Positions 35,866 to 44,276 of a DNA stretch of 64,000 nt are shown here, in pieces. The position numbers and the translations under genes are program-made. Origin of the DNA: SIRX01 sp965213905 (GTDB taxonomy: Bacteria; Actinomycetota; Rubrobacteria; Rubrobacterales; Rubrobacteraceae). The stretch's first letter is position 1, and each line of letters opens with the position of its first letter. The DNA lies in NCBI GenBank assembly GCA_965213905.1, contig OZ243922.1:1922001-1986000 (forward strand), given 5' to 3'. Below the pieces are notes generated by a model that made no database searches, had not been told where the DNA came from, and was given only the letters and a program-made list of their open reading frames with translations.

Positions 35866-36972
35866 CTAGAAGCGGGTGAGGCCCGCGAGCCCGCCGAACT
35901 CGTCGCGCAGGGTGTCGGTGCGTTCGTTTTCGCCCCGGAGGAACGCCACGTGGGCCCCCCGGCTCGCGGCGAGGTCCACGACCACGTCCGTCAGCGGGCG
36001 GACGCTGGTCTGCTGGCCGCAGTAGGGGCATTCTTCTGCCGTTATGTCGGTGATGGCGAGGCCGTCGTTTGGGCACCACCGGATCTCCCCTTCCAGCTCC
36101 CAGAGCATAGCGAGGTGGTAGACGCGGTTCTCCTCTTGCAGGGCGGTTACGGTGTTCTCGAAGCCCCACACGCCGCCCTCCCGGATCTCGTCCAGTAGCT
36201 CCCCGATGCGCCCTTCCTCGGCGCCCTCGCGGACGGATTCTAGTTGCTCCAGGATCTCACCTTCCGGCGCGCCGAGGTCCACGTTCTCTTCGGCGACCAC
36301 GCGGTCGGCCACGTCTTGGGGCAGGCGGCCCCGCAGCTCGGAGGTACGCTCTTTGGGGCCGGCCAGAATGAGACGCTTTACACCCTCCCGGAAGGTTACG
36401 TCGCGGATTATGCCCCCAACCTCGTTGTAGAACTGGCTTACGTTCGCCTCCGTCCGGCGGCTGTCCGGCTCTTGGTCCATGCCACTCCGCGGCCCCGGAG
36501 AGCCCGGTGACACGTCCACTTCCCGGTAGCCGTTGCCGCCGCCGTCTTCCCCGGAGCCTTCCAGCGGCGAGACCACGAAGTAGCGGAACCTCTCGGCGTC
36601 CACCAGCGCGGCCCCGTACGGCTCCTGCTCGTCGAGCGCCAGAAACAGCGGAGAGGTGTTCGGCTCGCCGTACCGGACGGATTCCGGCAGGTCGATCTGG
36701 ACCCGGTACACCTCGAAGAGACCTTCCCCATCCGCGAAGATCGCCAACGTCTGCCCCCCCGGATGCGTCTGTTCCTCGACGTACTCCCGAACTTTTAGCT
36801 GAAGTTCTTCCGGGACTTCCTGGTGGTCCATGCCCTCCCGGAGCCGCACCAGGTACGCGCGCTCCTGGTTCTCCGGCACGGCGGCGTTTACGTTCAGGTA
36901 CGCCGAGAGCATCGGCCCCGGGCGGCCCGAAATGGAATTTACGGCTTGCCTGAGTTCTTGCAACGGCTCCAC
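35866..36972 (-). CDS. bacterial release-factor-like (baeRF/Vms1-type) protein
   Basis: A 368-residue protein resembling bacterial members of the eRF1/Vms1 superfamily, some of which release or hydrolyse stalled peptidyl-tRNA. It begins with PLQELRQAVNSISGRPGPMLSAYLNV, has the central strand pair ALVDAERFRYFVVSPLEG, and GVKRLILAGPKERTSELRGRLP. Its C-terminal zinc ribbon has pairs WCPNDG and ECPYCG. I chose GTG 36972, which has an AGGATCGAGG SD; an upstream GTG/ATG would add 22 basic residues. Function is inference. Confidence 0.7.
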   Translation of the reverse strand: MEPLQELRQAVNSISGRPGPMLSAYLNVNAAVPENQERAYLVRLREGMDHQEVPEELQLKVREYVEEQTHPGGQTLAIFADGEGLFEVYRVQIDLPESVRYGEPNTSPLFLALDEQEPYGAALVDAERFRYFVVSPLEGSGEDGGGNGYREVDVSPGSPGPRSGMDQEPDSRRTEANVSQFYNEVGGIIRDVTFREGVKRLILAGPKERTSELRGRLPQDVADRVVAEENVDLGAPEGEILEQLESVREGAEEGRIGELLDEIREGGVWGFENTVTALQEENRVYHLAMLWELEGEIRWCPNDGLAITDITAEECPYCGQQTSVRPLTDVVVDLAASRGAHVAFLRGENERTDTLRDEFGGLAGLTRF

Positions 36973-37139
36973 GTTAACCTCGATCCTTCGTCGGCGGAGG
37001 CCCAACAAAGGGCCCCGGACTTTCTGTTGTACGAACATCGTCGGTGGTTGATCCTAACATCCCCGGGGGCTGGTTTCGGGCCTCTTCCGGTAGGATAAAT
37101 AGTATTCGCAAAAAGGAAAGGAACCAGGAAAGGAACCAC

Positions 37140-37334
37140 ATGCCGAAAAACGAGCGGCCGAAGCAAGTCCCGGAAGGCCAGAAAGAGGCGGCGGACCCTA
37201 CGCCCGAAGTAGAGCCCAAAGTCTCCGACGACCCTAAAGGAGATCCTTCTTCCCGTCTTGGCGCCTCCGAGGAGCCGGCCGAGAACGAGGAGAAACGGCG
37301 GGTCCGCGAGAAGCTCGAAAAAAGGAACCCCTAG
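37140..37334 (+). CDS. short, charged hypothetical protein
   Basis: A 64-residue protein, mostly Glu, Lys, Pro and Asp, that looks disordered (KNERPKQVPEGQKEAADP; EENEKR-like C-terminus). ATG 37140 has an AAAGGAACC SD. No family is recognised. It ends 16 bases before the next gene and is transcribed away from the release-factor-like gene. Low complexity leaves some doubt that it is real. Confidence 0.4.
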   Translation: MPKNERPKQVPEGQKEAADPTPEVEPKVSDDPKGDPSSRLGASEEPAENEEKRRVREKLEKRNP

Positions 37335-37350
37335 CGCCGCCGGCGCAAGC

Positions 37351-37713
37351 GTGGAGAACCGCTATCCCCTCCCCGAAGAACTCGCCCGCCACGCGCCCGG
37401 GGTCGAGTTCGACGCGCAAGAGCTGCGGAAAACCTGCAAAGAAGCTGGCGAGAAGCTCGGCTTTGAGGACGCCCGGGACGCGCGTTTCCAGTCGGCGGCG
37501 GGGATGGTGGCGCTGTGGCGCGGCCTGGACCTGCCGGCCTGGAAAGCGCCGTACATCCTCCGGGACACGCGCCTCGGATACCTGAACGGTTACGGGAGGG
37601 CGTTGGTAGACGGACGGTTATCCGGAGAAAGCGTTTCGCGGGCCGCGGAGGCCCGCTGGGGAAGAGACTGGCGGGGGCGCTTGGAGGCCGCCCGCAAAAG
37701 GGCCGGAAGGTGA
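37351..37713 (+). CDS. hypothetical protein
   Basis: A 120-residue, helix-rich basic protein, unrecognised. The sequence VENRYPLPEELARHAPGVEFDAQELRKTCKEAGEKLGFEDARD reads like a small helical domain, and the C-terminus is Arg-rich (RWGRDWRGRLEAARKRAGR). GTG 37351 is preferred because residues coded upstream overlap the preceding gene in another frame and are low-complexity. No catalytic motif is seen. Confidence 0.5.
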   Translation: MENRYPLPEELARHAPGVEFDAQELRKTCKEAGEKLGFEDARDARFQSAAGMVALWRGLDLPAWKAPYILRDTRLGYLNGYGRALVDGRLSGESVSRAAEARWGRDWRGRLEAARKRAGR

Positions 37714-37759
37714 AGTGACGTTCGGCTTTTGGAAGGTTGCCCGTTCGAAAAACACTTTC

Positions 37760-37789
37760 TTGGAAAAGGTTAACGCAGTGCGGTAGGTT
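37760..37789 (+). promoter_or_regulatory. promoter for leaderless M15 peptidase mRNA
   Basis: TTGGAA (37760-37765) and TAGGTT (37784-37789) are 18 bases apart. The gene's ATG is six bases after the -10, so transcription would start at about the initiation codon. Confidence 0.6.
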
Positions 37790-37795
37790 TACCCT

Positions 37796-38623
37796 ATGTT
37801 TCGTAAAGCGCTTTATTTCTGGGGACGGCACCCTTTCAAAGTGTTTTTCGCCGGGGCTTTCTTGGGTTTTGCATACCTCGCTATCCTGGCTTCCGGCTTT
37901 GGGGCCGTCGAGGGCCGGAACAGCGGGTTCACGACTTTGACGCAACCCAGCTCCGGCCCTATAAAAGCCCCGCAGCCGCAGACCATAGGTGCCACGACGG
38001 AACTAGCTTCCGGCGGTGAAAAGGCGAGGGTGGAGGGTTGCGACCACCTGCTCCTGAAAGTGGGTTCGGACCACGTTCTATCCGAAGACTACGTTCCTGG
38101 GTCCCTGATCTACTTGTCTTCCTACGGCATATCTACGAGGGGCGCGGAGGACATGCTGCGCCCGGAAGCCGCCGAACGCCTGGGTTTCTTGCTCTCAGAC
38201 GCCGCCGGAGACGGCGTGGAGGTGTTGGTTGCCTCCGGGTACAGGTCTTACCGGGAACAATCCGGGACGTACGAGTGGTTCAAAGACGCTTACGGAGAGG
38301 AGGCCGGCAAGTTGAGCGTGCCGCCCGGCCACAGCGAACACCAGCTCGGCACGGCGGTAGACTTCACCAGCTCTCAGGTAGATTACGAGCTCGTCACCGA
38401 CTTCGGCCAAACGGCCGCCGGCTCGTGGCTGAAAAAGAACGCCGCCCGGCACGGCTTCGCGCTCTCCTACCCGGACGGCCGGGAAAGAGAGGTCGGTGTC
38501 CGCCACGAACCCTGGCACTATCGCTACGTGGGCGTTGAAAAAGCCTTGCAGGTCGAAGCCTCCAGAAAAGGAGCCGCTTCAAACGTTTACCGCGAAGGCA
38601 GGCCGCAATGCTACGAATCCTAG
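37796..38623 (+). CDS. D-alanyl-D-alanine carboxypeptidase of family M15 (VanY-like)
   Basis: A 275-residue cell-wall peptidase anchored by an N-terminal helix (FKVFFAGAFLGFAYLAILASGFGAVEG). The outside domain shows VASGYRSYREQSGTYEW, the zinc-binding GHSEHQLGTAVDF and HEPWHYRYVG, all typical of M15B VanY peptidases that remove the last D-Ala of peptidoglycan stems. The ATG follows a -10 box by six bases with no SD. No vancomycin-resistance genes are near, so a housekeeping role is likely. Confidence 0.88.
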   Translation: MFRKALYFWGRHPFKVFFAGAFLGFAYLAILASGFGAVEGRNSGFTTLTQPSSGPIKAPQPQTIGATTELASGGEKARVEGCDHLLLKVGSDHVLSEDYVPGSLIYLSSYGISTRGAEDMLRPEAAERLGFLLSDAAGDGVEVLVASGYRSYREQSGTYEWFKDAYGEEAGKLSVPPGHSEHQLGTAVDFTSSQVDYELVTDFGQTAAGSWLKKNAARHGFALSYPDGREREVGVRHEPWHYRYVGVEKALQVEASRKGAASNVYREGRPQCYES

Positions 38624-38654
38624 AGCACCGCGGATAAAGTAAAAAGGCGTCCGG

Positions 38655-39035
38655 CTAGAGGTCTTTCTTTATCTCGTCACAGGCTTCGACGCGCTCCAGG
38701 TTGTCGCGCAGCAGCGACTCGCCGAGGTTTAGCATCTCCAGTACCCTATCGTCGGCGACGGAGTAATACGCCCGCCGGCCGTCGCGGCGGGCCTGAACGT
38801 ACCCGCAGTGGGCCAGGCAACGGAGGTGGTCCGAGATCCGCGGCTGGGGCGCCCCCAGCTCGGTTACCAGGTCCCCGACCCTCATCTCACCCCGATCCGC
38901 CAGAAGCAGCAGTATGGAGAGCCGGGTGGAGTTTGCGAAGCCGTTAAAGAACCTCGCGAGCAGGCACATGGCCTCACTCTCACGTCCGACGGCGAACTCT
39001 GGCGCGACGCCCAACTTGACCACGTTCTCCTGCAT
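38655..39035 (-). CDS. ArsR-family metalloregulatory repressor
   Basis: A 126-residue winged-helix protein. LARFFNGFANSTRLSILLLLADRGEMRVGDLVTELGAPQPRISDHLRCLAHCGYVQARRDGRRAYYSV is a standard ArsR DNA-binding domain. Candidate metal ligands are a Cys in EAMCLLARF, Cys in LRCLAHCG and Cys near the C-terminus (VEACDEI), a pattern nearer CmtR/KmtR than ArsR itself. An SD (AAAGGAG) and an upstream palindrome at 39058-39077 suggest autoregulation. No metal exporter lies next to it. Confidence 0.88.
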   Translation of the reverse strand: MQENVVKLGVAPEFAVGRESEAMCLLARFFNGFANSTRLSILLLLADRGEMRVGDLVTELGAPQPRISDHLRCLAHCGYVQARRDGRRAYYSVADDRVLEMLNLGESLLRDNLERVEACDEIKKDL

Positions 39036-39057
39036 CTACGCTCCTTTACGTTGTATG

Positions 39058-39077
39058 CCGAATGTATATACGTTCGG
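39058..39077. promoter_or_regulatory. 20-bp palindrome, probable ArsR-type operator
   Basis: CCGAATGTATATACGTTCGG is a perfect inverted repeat except for one pair (T39063/G39072). It lies 22 bases upstream of the ArsR-family start and resembles the AT-centred operators of this family. Autoregulation is the likely role. Confidence 0.7.
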
Positions 39078-39188
39078 GTACATATCTGCCAGGGCGTTTC
39101 GATACTTACGGGACAAATTGCCCAGATGGTGTTACGAAAGAGAAACAAGTTTTGGCAAAGACGGCGCCCGGCACGGAGCCGGTCTTTT

Positions 39189-40778
39189 CTAATCCGGCAG
39201 CCGGAAGTCGGGGTCTGAGGGCAGGTCGGGTACGTCCATCTGGGCTTTCTGGAGCTTGCCGGCGTAGTCCCAGTTCATGGACTGCCAGCGGGTGAACTGA
39301 TCCAGCACCCAGATCCCCGATAGCCGGCCGCCGTTACCGCTCCGTCCGTTGCCGCCAAACGGCAGGTGCGCCTCTGCGCCGCTGGTCGAGTTGTTGACGG
39401 AAAGCATCCCGGCCCCGTTGCGCTCCCGGAAGCGCAGGGCGTTCTCGGCGTTCGTGGTGTAGATCGCCGCCGAAAGCCCGTAACCGGAGGCGTTGGAGAG
39501 CCTTATCGCCTCGTCTAAGTCCGTGAACGTCGAGACGTTTACTATCGGGCCGAAGGTCTCGGTGTCGAACAACTCGTCTTCGGCCCGAACGCCGTCTACG
39601 ATCGTCGGATGGCAGTAGACGCCGGCTTCCGGGCTACCGACGAAACCCGCCCGTGGGTTTTCCGCCGTGATGCGTCCGGTGCCGGTCGAGCCGTGGAGGG
39701 TGTGGTGGTCCTGGACGAGTTCCAGCCAGCCCTCGAAACGTTCGGCAAATCTTTCGTTTAGCATCGGGCCGTAGAGGACTTCTTGCATCGGGTCTCCGAT
39801 AGCTGCTTCTTCGACGGCTTTTGCGTAGCGGGAGAGGAACTCGTCGTGTATAGAGTCGTGGACGAGGACCGTGCCGAGGGAGGTGCAGCGTTGGCCCGCC
39901 GTGCCGAAGCCGGAGAACAGGGCGCCTTCTACCGCGAGGTCGAGGTCCGCGTCGGGCATGACGACGAGCGGGTTTTTCCCACCGAGCTCCAGGCACGGAG
40001 ACTGGAGGTGCCGGCCGCACAGCGCCCCGATCTCCTTCCCCACGTCCGTCGAGCCGGTAAAGCCGACTTTGTCCACGAGACTTTCGTCAAGTGCTTTCTC
40101 CAAACCTTCGAAGGCTTCCCTTCCTTCGGCCTGTACGACGTTCAAGACGCCGTCGGGGAGGCCGCCGCGCAGCATGATCTGGGCGAAGGCGTCGGCGATG
40201 GCGGGGGAGTATTCGGCCGGCTTCCAGACGACGGCGTTGCCGCAGGCCAGCGCCGGGATGATGTACCAGGAGGGGACGGCGGTTGGGAAGTTGCCGGCGG
40301 TGATGATCGCCGCAACCCCGACCGGCATCCGGAAGGTGAAGAGTTGTTTGTTTGGCATCTCGGAGGGGACGGTCTGGCCGTAGAGCCTGCGTCCCTCGCC
40401 GGTAAAGAAGTCGCAGGTGTCTATAACCTCCTGGACCTCGCCGAGGGACTCGATGTAGGTCTTTCCGATCTCGCGGGTAACGAGGCGGGCGAGGGCTTCT
40501 TTGTTGGCTTCGAAAAGGCGGCCGACCTGCTTTATGGAGTTCGACCGGATCGGGGCCGGCACCGAAGCCCACTTCTCTTGTGCCTCCCGCGCCGTCCGGC
40601 AAGCCTCGACGAAAGTATTTGCGTCTCCTAAAGAAACCTCCGCGACCACGTCGTCTGCGTGGGCCGGGTTGAGGGAGTGCATCCGGCCGCCCGGCGCTTC
40701 GTCTATGGCTTTTCCGCCTGCGATGGAGGAGATGGTGCGGGTGGTATTCGCTCGGGTTTTGGGGCCGGTGGCGCGCAC
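39189..40778 (-). CDS. aldehyde dehydrogenase family protein
   Basis: A 529-residue NAD(P)-dependent aldehyde dehydrogenase. It has the NAD-binding GVAAIITAGNFPTAVPSWYIIPAL, VGFTGSTDVGKEIG, the glutamate motif CLELGGKNPLVV and the catalytic Cys in FGTAGQRCTSLGTVLVH. GTAGQRCTS resembles the ALDH7/aminoadipate-semialdehyde branch, but the substrate is unknown. The GTG start has a perfect AGGAGG SD six bases upstream. It faces away from the NSS transporter. Confidence 0.85.
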   Translation of the reverse strand: MRATGPKTRANTTRTISSIAGGKAIDEAPGGRMHSLNPAHADDVVAEVSLGDANTFVEACRTAREAQEKWASVPAPIRSNSIKQVGRLFEANKEALARLVTREIGKTYIESLGEVQEVIDTCDFFTGEGRRLYGQTVPSEMPNKQLFTFRMPVGVAAIITAGNFPTAVPSWYIIPALACGNAVVWKPAEYSPAIADAFAQIMLRGGLPDGVLNVVQAEGREAFEGLEKALDESLVDKVGFTGSTDVGKEIGALCGRHLQSPCLELGGKNPLVVMPDADLDLAVEGALFSGFGTAGQRCTSLGTVLVHDSIHDEFLSRYAKAVEEAAIGDPMQEVLYGPMLNERFAERFEGWLELVQDHHTLHGSTGTGRITAENPRAGFVGSPEAGVYCHPTIVDGVRAEDELFDTETFGPIVNVSTFTDLDEAIRLSNASGYGLSAAIYTTNAENALRFRERNGAGMLSVNNSTSGAEAHLPFGGNGRSGNGGRLSGIWVLDQFTRWQSMNWDYAGKLQKAQMDVPDLPSDPDFRLPD

Positions 40779-40849
40779 GGCATACCTCCTTGACGGTGTG
40801 CTCGGACCTGTTTCATCCTACATTAAAACCGGGCCTTCCCACCCTATGG

Positions 40850-40878
40850 TTGCCAGGATGTTAAATCTAGATTATGCT
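40850..40878 (+). promoter_or_regulatory. promoter for the NSS transporter
   Basis: TTGCCA (40850-40855) and TATGCT (40873-40878) are separated by 17 bases. The transporter ATG at 40899 follows a short leader with GGAG. Confidence 0.6.
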
Positions 40879-40898
40879 TCCGGGCCTACGGAGACAGC

Positions 40899-42434
40899 AT
40901 GCCGGAGCTGCAAAGTCGGGAGGCTACCATAGCGGATCAGGGGCAACAGGAGCAGCGGGACCAGTGGGGCGGTAAGCTAGGGTTCATCCTGGCGGCCATC
41001 GGTTCGGCTATCGGGCTGGGGAATATCTGGCGGTATCCCGCGGTGGTCTACGAGAATGGCGGCGGGGCTTTTCTGCTGCCGTACTTCATCGCCCTGTTCA
41101 CGGCGGGCATCCCGATTTTGATTTTGGAGTGGTCCCTGGGCAATAAGTACCGGGGGGCGGGGCCGCGGTCTTACTGGAACCTCTCGCGGCGCTTCGAGTG
41201 GGTCGGCTGGTGGCAGGCGGCGGGGTCGTTCATCATCAGCACGTATTACATGGTGATCCTGGGTTGGGTGCTGGCATACACGTACTACTCCTTCGGAACC
41301 CAGTGGGGTTCGGACACGGAGGGTTTCTTTCTCGGGAACTACCTGGGCGTGAGCGACAGCTTCTGGGCCGTAGGCGGTTTGCAGCTAAAGGTGCTGATCC
41401 CGGTGGTGATCATGTGGGCCATCGTGTACTTCCTGCTGGTGCGGGGGGTCAGCCGCGGGATAGAGCTCGCGAGCCGCATCTTGATCCCTACGCTGGTCGT
41501 CATGATTTTGGTCGTGGTAATAAGAGGCATCACGCTCCCCGGAGCCGGGGAAGGCCTGAACGTGCTCCTGACGCCGGACTTCGGGGCTCTGGCTAACCCG
41601 ACGGTCTGGGTGGCGGCCTACGGGCAGGTGTTTTTCTCGTTAAGCATCGCGTTTTCTATCATGATCACCTACGCCAGCTACCTGCCGCGCGACTCGGACC
41701 TCTCTAACAGCGGCTTTATCATGGGGCTCGCCAACAGCGGTTTCGAGTTTCTGGCCGCCCTGGGCGTCTTTGGGGTGCTGGGCTTTTTGGCTACGCAACA
41801 GGATACGGAGGTAACGGAGGTAGTCCAGAGCGGAATAACCCTGGCGTTCGTTACTTTCCCGCAGATCATCAACGAGCTTCCGGGACCCAAGTCTCTGTTC
41901 GGTTTCATGTTCTTCGGGGCGTTGCTCTTTGCCGGGATCACGTCCGCCGTCTCGATCCTTGAGGCGTGCGTCGCCGCCGTTCGGGAGAAGTTCGGCATCT
42001 CGCGCCTGGTAGCGATCAACGCCGTGTGCGGTCTGGCGTTCCTGTTCAGCCTGCTCTACGTCACAAACGGCGGTCTCAGCTACCTCGACACGGTAGACCA
42101 CTTCATAAGCAGCTACGGGTTGGCGCTCTCCGGGCTGGTCCAGGTGGTTCTAGTCGCCTGGGTGCTCCGCCAGGCGGGCAACCTTCAGCAGTTCATAAAC
42201 GAGGACTCGTTTATCCGGGCCGGTGCCTGGTGGAGCATCTCGATCAAGGTGCTCGCGCCCGTGGCCCTGATCTTCGTCGTTGGCTTCAGTATCTACGAGG
42301 ACCTCACGTCCGCCTACGGAGACTATCCTATTAGCGGCCTCATCCTGCTCGGCGGGGGGGTGTCGGTGGGGATCATAGCGGTCGGTTTTATCTTCCAGGC
42401 AATAAAATGGCGCGAGAGAAGGGAGACTTCCTGA
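40899..42434 (+). CDS. sodium-dependent transporter of the NSS family
   Basis: A 511-residue sodium symporter related to LeuT and MhsT. The N-terminus has the sodium/substrate helix GGKLGFILAAIGSAIGLGNIWRYPAVVYENGGGAFLLPY, and about 12 helices follow, including LSIAFSIMITYASYLP. NSS proteins usually carry amino acids, but the substrate is not clear. The stop codon overlaps the start of a 38-residue protein of the MetS/small-subunit type, which suggests a methionine/alanine importer. Confidence 0.9.
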   Translation: MPELQSREATIADQGQQEQRDQWGGKLGFILAAIGSAIGLGNIWRYPAVVYENGGGAFLLPYFIALFTAGIPILILEWSLGNKYRGAGPRSYWNLSRRFEWVGWWQAAGSFIISTYYMVILGWVLAYTYYSFGTQWGSDTEGFFLGNYLGVSDSFWAVGGLQLKVLIPVVIMWAIVYFLLVRGVSRGIELASRILIPTLVVMILVVVIRGITLPGAGEGLNVLLTPDFGALANPTVWVAAYGQVFFSLSIAFSIMITYASYLPRDSDLSNSGFIMGLANSGFEFLAALGVFGVLGFLATQQDTEVTEVVQSGITLAFVTFPQIINELPGPKSLFGFMFFGALLFAGITSAVSILEACVAAVREKFGISRLVAINAVCGLAFLFSLLYVTNGGLSYLDTVDHFISSYGLALSGLVQVVLVAWVLRQAGNLQQFINEDSFIRAGAWWSISIKVLAPVALIFVVGFSIYEDLTSAYGDYPISGLILLGGGVSVGIIAVGFIFQAIKWRERRETS

Positions 42435-42550
42435 TGGGCGTTGGAGCTTGGATCATGCTGGCTATAGGCGCAACTTTGCTCTGGGGCGGCCTCGTCGCGG
42501 CCGTAATTATCTACCTGCGAACCGCCGGAAGCCAGGGTAGAGATAACTAA
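42434..42550 (+). CDS. NSS transporter small subunit (MetS-like)
   Basis: A 38-residue membrane protein, starting GVGAWIMLAIGATLLWGGLVAAV with one helix and a short Arg/Asn tail. Its ATG overlaps the TGA of the transporter by one base, so it is translated in step with it. Small single-helix partners (MetS) are known for NSS importers in Corynebacterium; the assignment rests on size, helix and position. Confidence 0.75.
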   Translation: MGVGAWIMLAIGATLLWGGLVAAVIIYLRTAGSQGRDN

Positions 42551-42737
42551 CAGGAAATGCCGCCCCCGAAGATGCCGGGCCTACCCCGCTGTAATGCCCG
42601 CCACGAACGACACGAACGAAGTGGCTTCCAAAGTTCCAAAGTCCCGGCTACTTGTGTGCCGCAGAAAAGCGGGCCGGTACAATGCGAGGTCTATGAAACA
42701 TAAGTAGCTAAACCGTGGGAGAAAGAGAGGTTCGCAA

Positions 42738-44264
42738 ATGGCAGTATCGTTTCCGGCTCTAGCTACTTTCGGGGTCTATCTTCTGGGCATGATGGGCATC
42801 GGGGTTTGGGTTTACCGGCGTAACAAAAGCCTGACGGACTTCGTTCTCGGTGGGCGGAGTTTGGGGAGTTGGGTGGCGGCGTTGAGCGCCCAGGCCAGCG
42901 ATATGAGCGGGTGGTTGCTTTTGGGGTTGCCCGGGGCGGCGTATGTAGGGGGATTGGGGGCCGGTTGGATCGCGGTCGGGCTCGCCATCGGGACCTACTT
43001 TAACTGGCGTCTGATCGCCTCGCGGCTAAGAATTTACACCGAGCAGGCCGGAGCCCTCGAACAAGAGGGCGGCTCCATCACGCTTTCTGAATACTTCGAG
43101 AGCCGGTTCGAGGACCGGAGCCACATGCTGCGGGTCATCTCGGCGATAGTCATTATCGTTTTCTACTGCATTTACGTGGCCTCCGGGCTGGTCGCCGGCG
43201 GCATACTCTTCAACGAAATCTTCGGGCTAGACTCCACGGTCGCCATAACGATCGGGGTTCTGGTGATCGTCTCTTACACGTTCCTCGGCGGCTTTCTGGC
43301 CGTCAGCCTCACAGACTTCTTCCAGGGCGCCTTGATGTGGCTGGCCCTCATGGTCGTCCCGATCATAGTCGTCCTGAGCATCGGGGGATTCAACCCGTTG
43401 TTCAGTGGCATCGAAGCCAAGAGCCCGGCGCTCCTTTCTCCCATAGGCAACGTGACCATCGAGAACGGTAACTGGACGGCGGGAAGTAGCCTGGGAGCCG
43501 TGCTGATACTCTCGGGTCTCGCTTGGGGGCTCGGCTACTTCGGCCAGCCGCACATCCTGGCCCGCTTTATGGGCATAAGGTCCGCTGGCGAAGTGCCAAA
43601 AGCCCGCCTTATAGCGGTTATTTGGGTACTCACAGCCCTTACCGCTTCGATGGTCGTCGGGTTGCTCGCCATCGTGTACTTCCAGAACCAACTCAGCAAC
43701 CCGGAGACGGCGTTTATCAACATGGTTCAGGAAGTGTTTAACCCCTGGATCGCGGGTATTCTCCTCGCGGCTGTACTCGCTGCCGTTATGAGCACCGCAG
43801 ACTCGCAGCTTCTGGTAGCTTCTTCGGCGCTCTCGGAGGACTTTTACCGAACGTTCCTCAACCGGGACGCCTCCGACAACGCGCTGCTCTGGGTTGGACG
43901 GATCACCGTCATCGCGGTCGCCATCGTCGCCTACGTGCTGGCCCTCGGCGGCGGAACGGTGTTGGACCTCGTGGCGTATGCCTGGGCCGGGTTTGGGGCG
44001 GCATTCGGGCCACTCATCATCTTGTCTCTGTTCTGGCGCCGCATGAACCGCTGGGGCGCGTTGGCCGGTATGGTCGGCGGCGCGGTCACGGTCGTGTTGT
44101 GGCGGAACCTGGATCCCTGGGGTTGGGGACTCTACGAGATAGGCCCAGGCGTCACCGTGGCGTTCGCTTTGATCGTGGTATTCAGCCTGCTCGGGCCGGA
44201 ACCCACCGAGCAGATGCAAGCCGATTTCGACACCGTGAATAACAACGCCGAGAGCAGTTCCTAG
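42738..44264 (+). CDS. putP: sodium/proline symporter
   Basis: A 508-residue SSS-family symporter. The N-terminus has MMGIGVWVYRRNKSLTDFVLGGRSLGSWVAALSAQASDMSGWLLLGLPGAAYVGG, the motif diagnostic of PutP, and the sodium-site helix is retained (AAVMSTADSQLLVASSALSEDFYR). About 13 helices are expected. The next two genes break down proline, which fixes the substrate. SD GAGAGG precedes the ATG. A TACAAT box lies about 60 bases upstream without a clear -35. Confidence 0.93.
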   Translation: MAVSFPALATFGVYLLGMMGIGVWVYRRNKSLTDFVLGGRSLGSWVAALSAQASDMSGWLLLGLPGAAYVGGLGAGWIAVGLAIGTYFNWRLIASRLRIYTEQAGALEQEGGSITLSEYFESRFEDRSHMLRVISAIVIIVFYCIYVASGLVAGGILFNEIFGLDSTVAITIGVLVIVSYTFLGGFLAVSLTDFFQGALMWLALMVVPIIVVLSIGGFNPLFSGIEAKSPALLSPIGNVTIENGNWTAGSSLGAVLILSGLAWGLGYFGQPHILARFMGIRSAGEVPKARLIAVIWVLTALTASMVVGLLAIVYFQNQLSNPETAFINMVQEVFNPWIAGILLAAVLAAVMSTADSQLLVASSALSEDFYRTFLNRDASDNALLWVGRITVIAVAIVAYVLALGGGTVLDLVAYAWAGFGAAFGPLIILSLFWRRMNRWGALAGMVGGAVTVVLWRNLDPWGWGLYEIGPGVTVAFALIVVFSLLGPEPTEQMQADFDTVNNNAESSS

Positions 44265-44276
44265 AAAGGAAGTTCT

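Noticed and set aside
42551..42737. Riboswitch or gene between the NSS small subunit and putP
   Set aside because: No coding frame, recognised RNA motif or convincing -35 box was found; only a weak TACAAT box is present.
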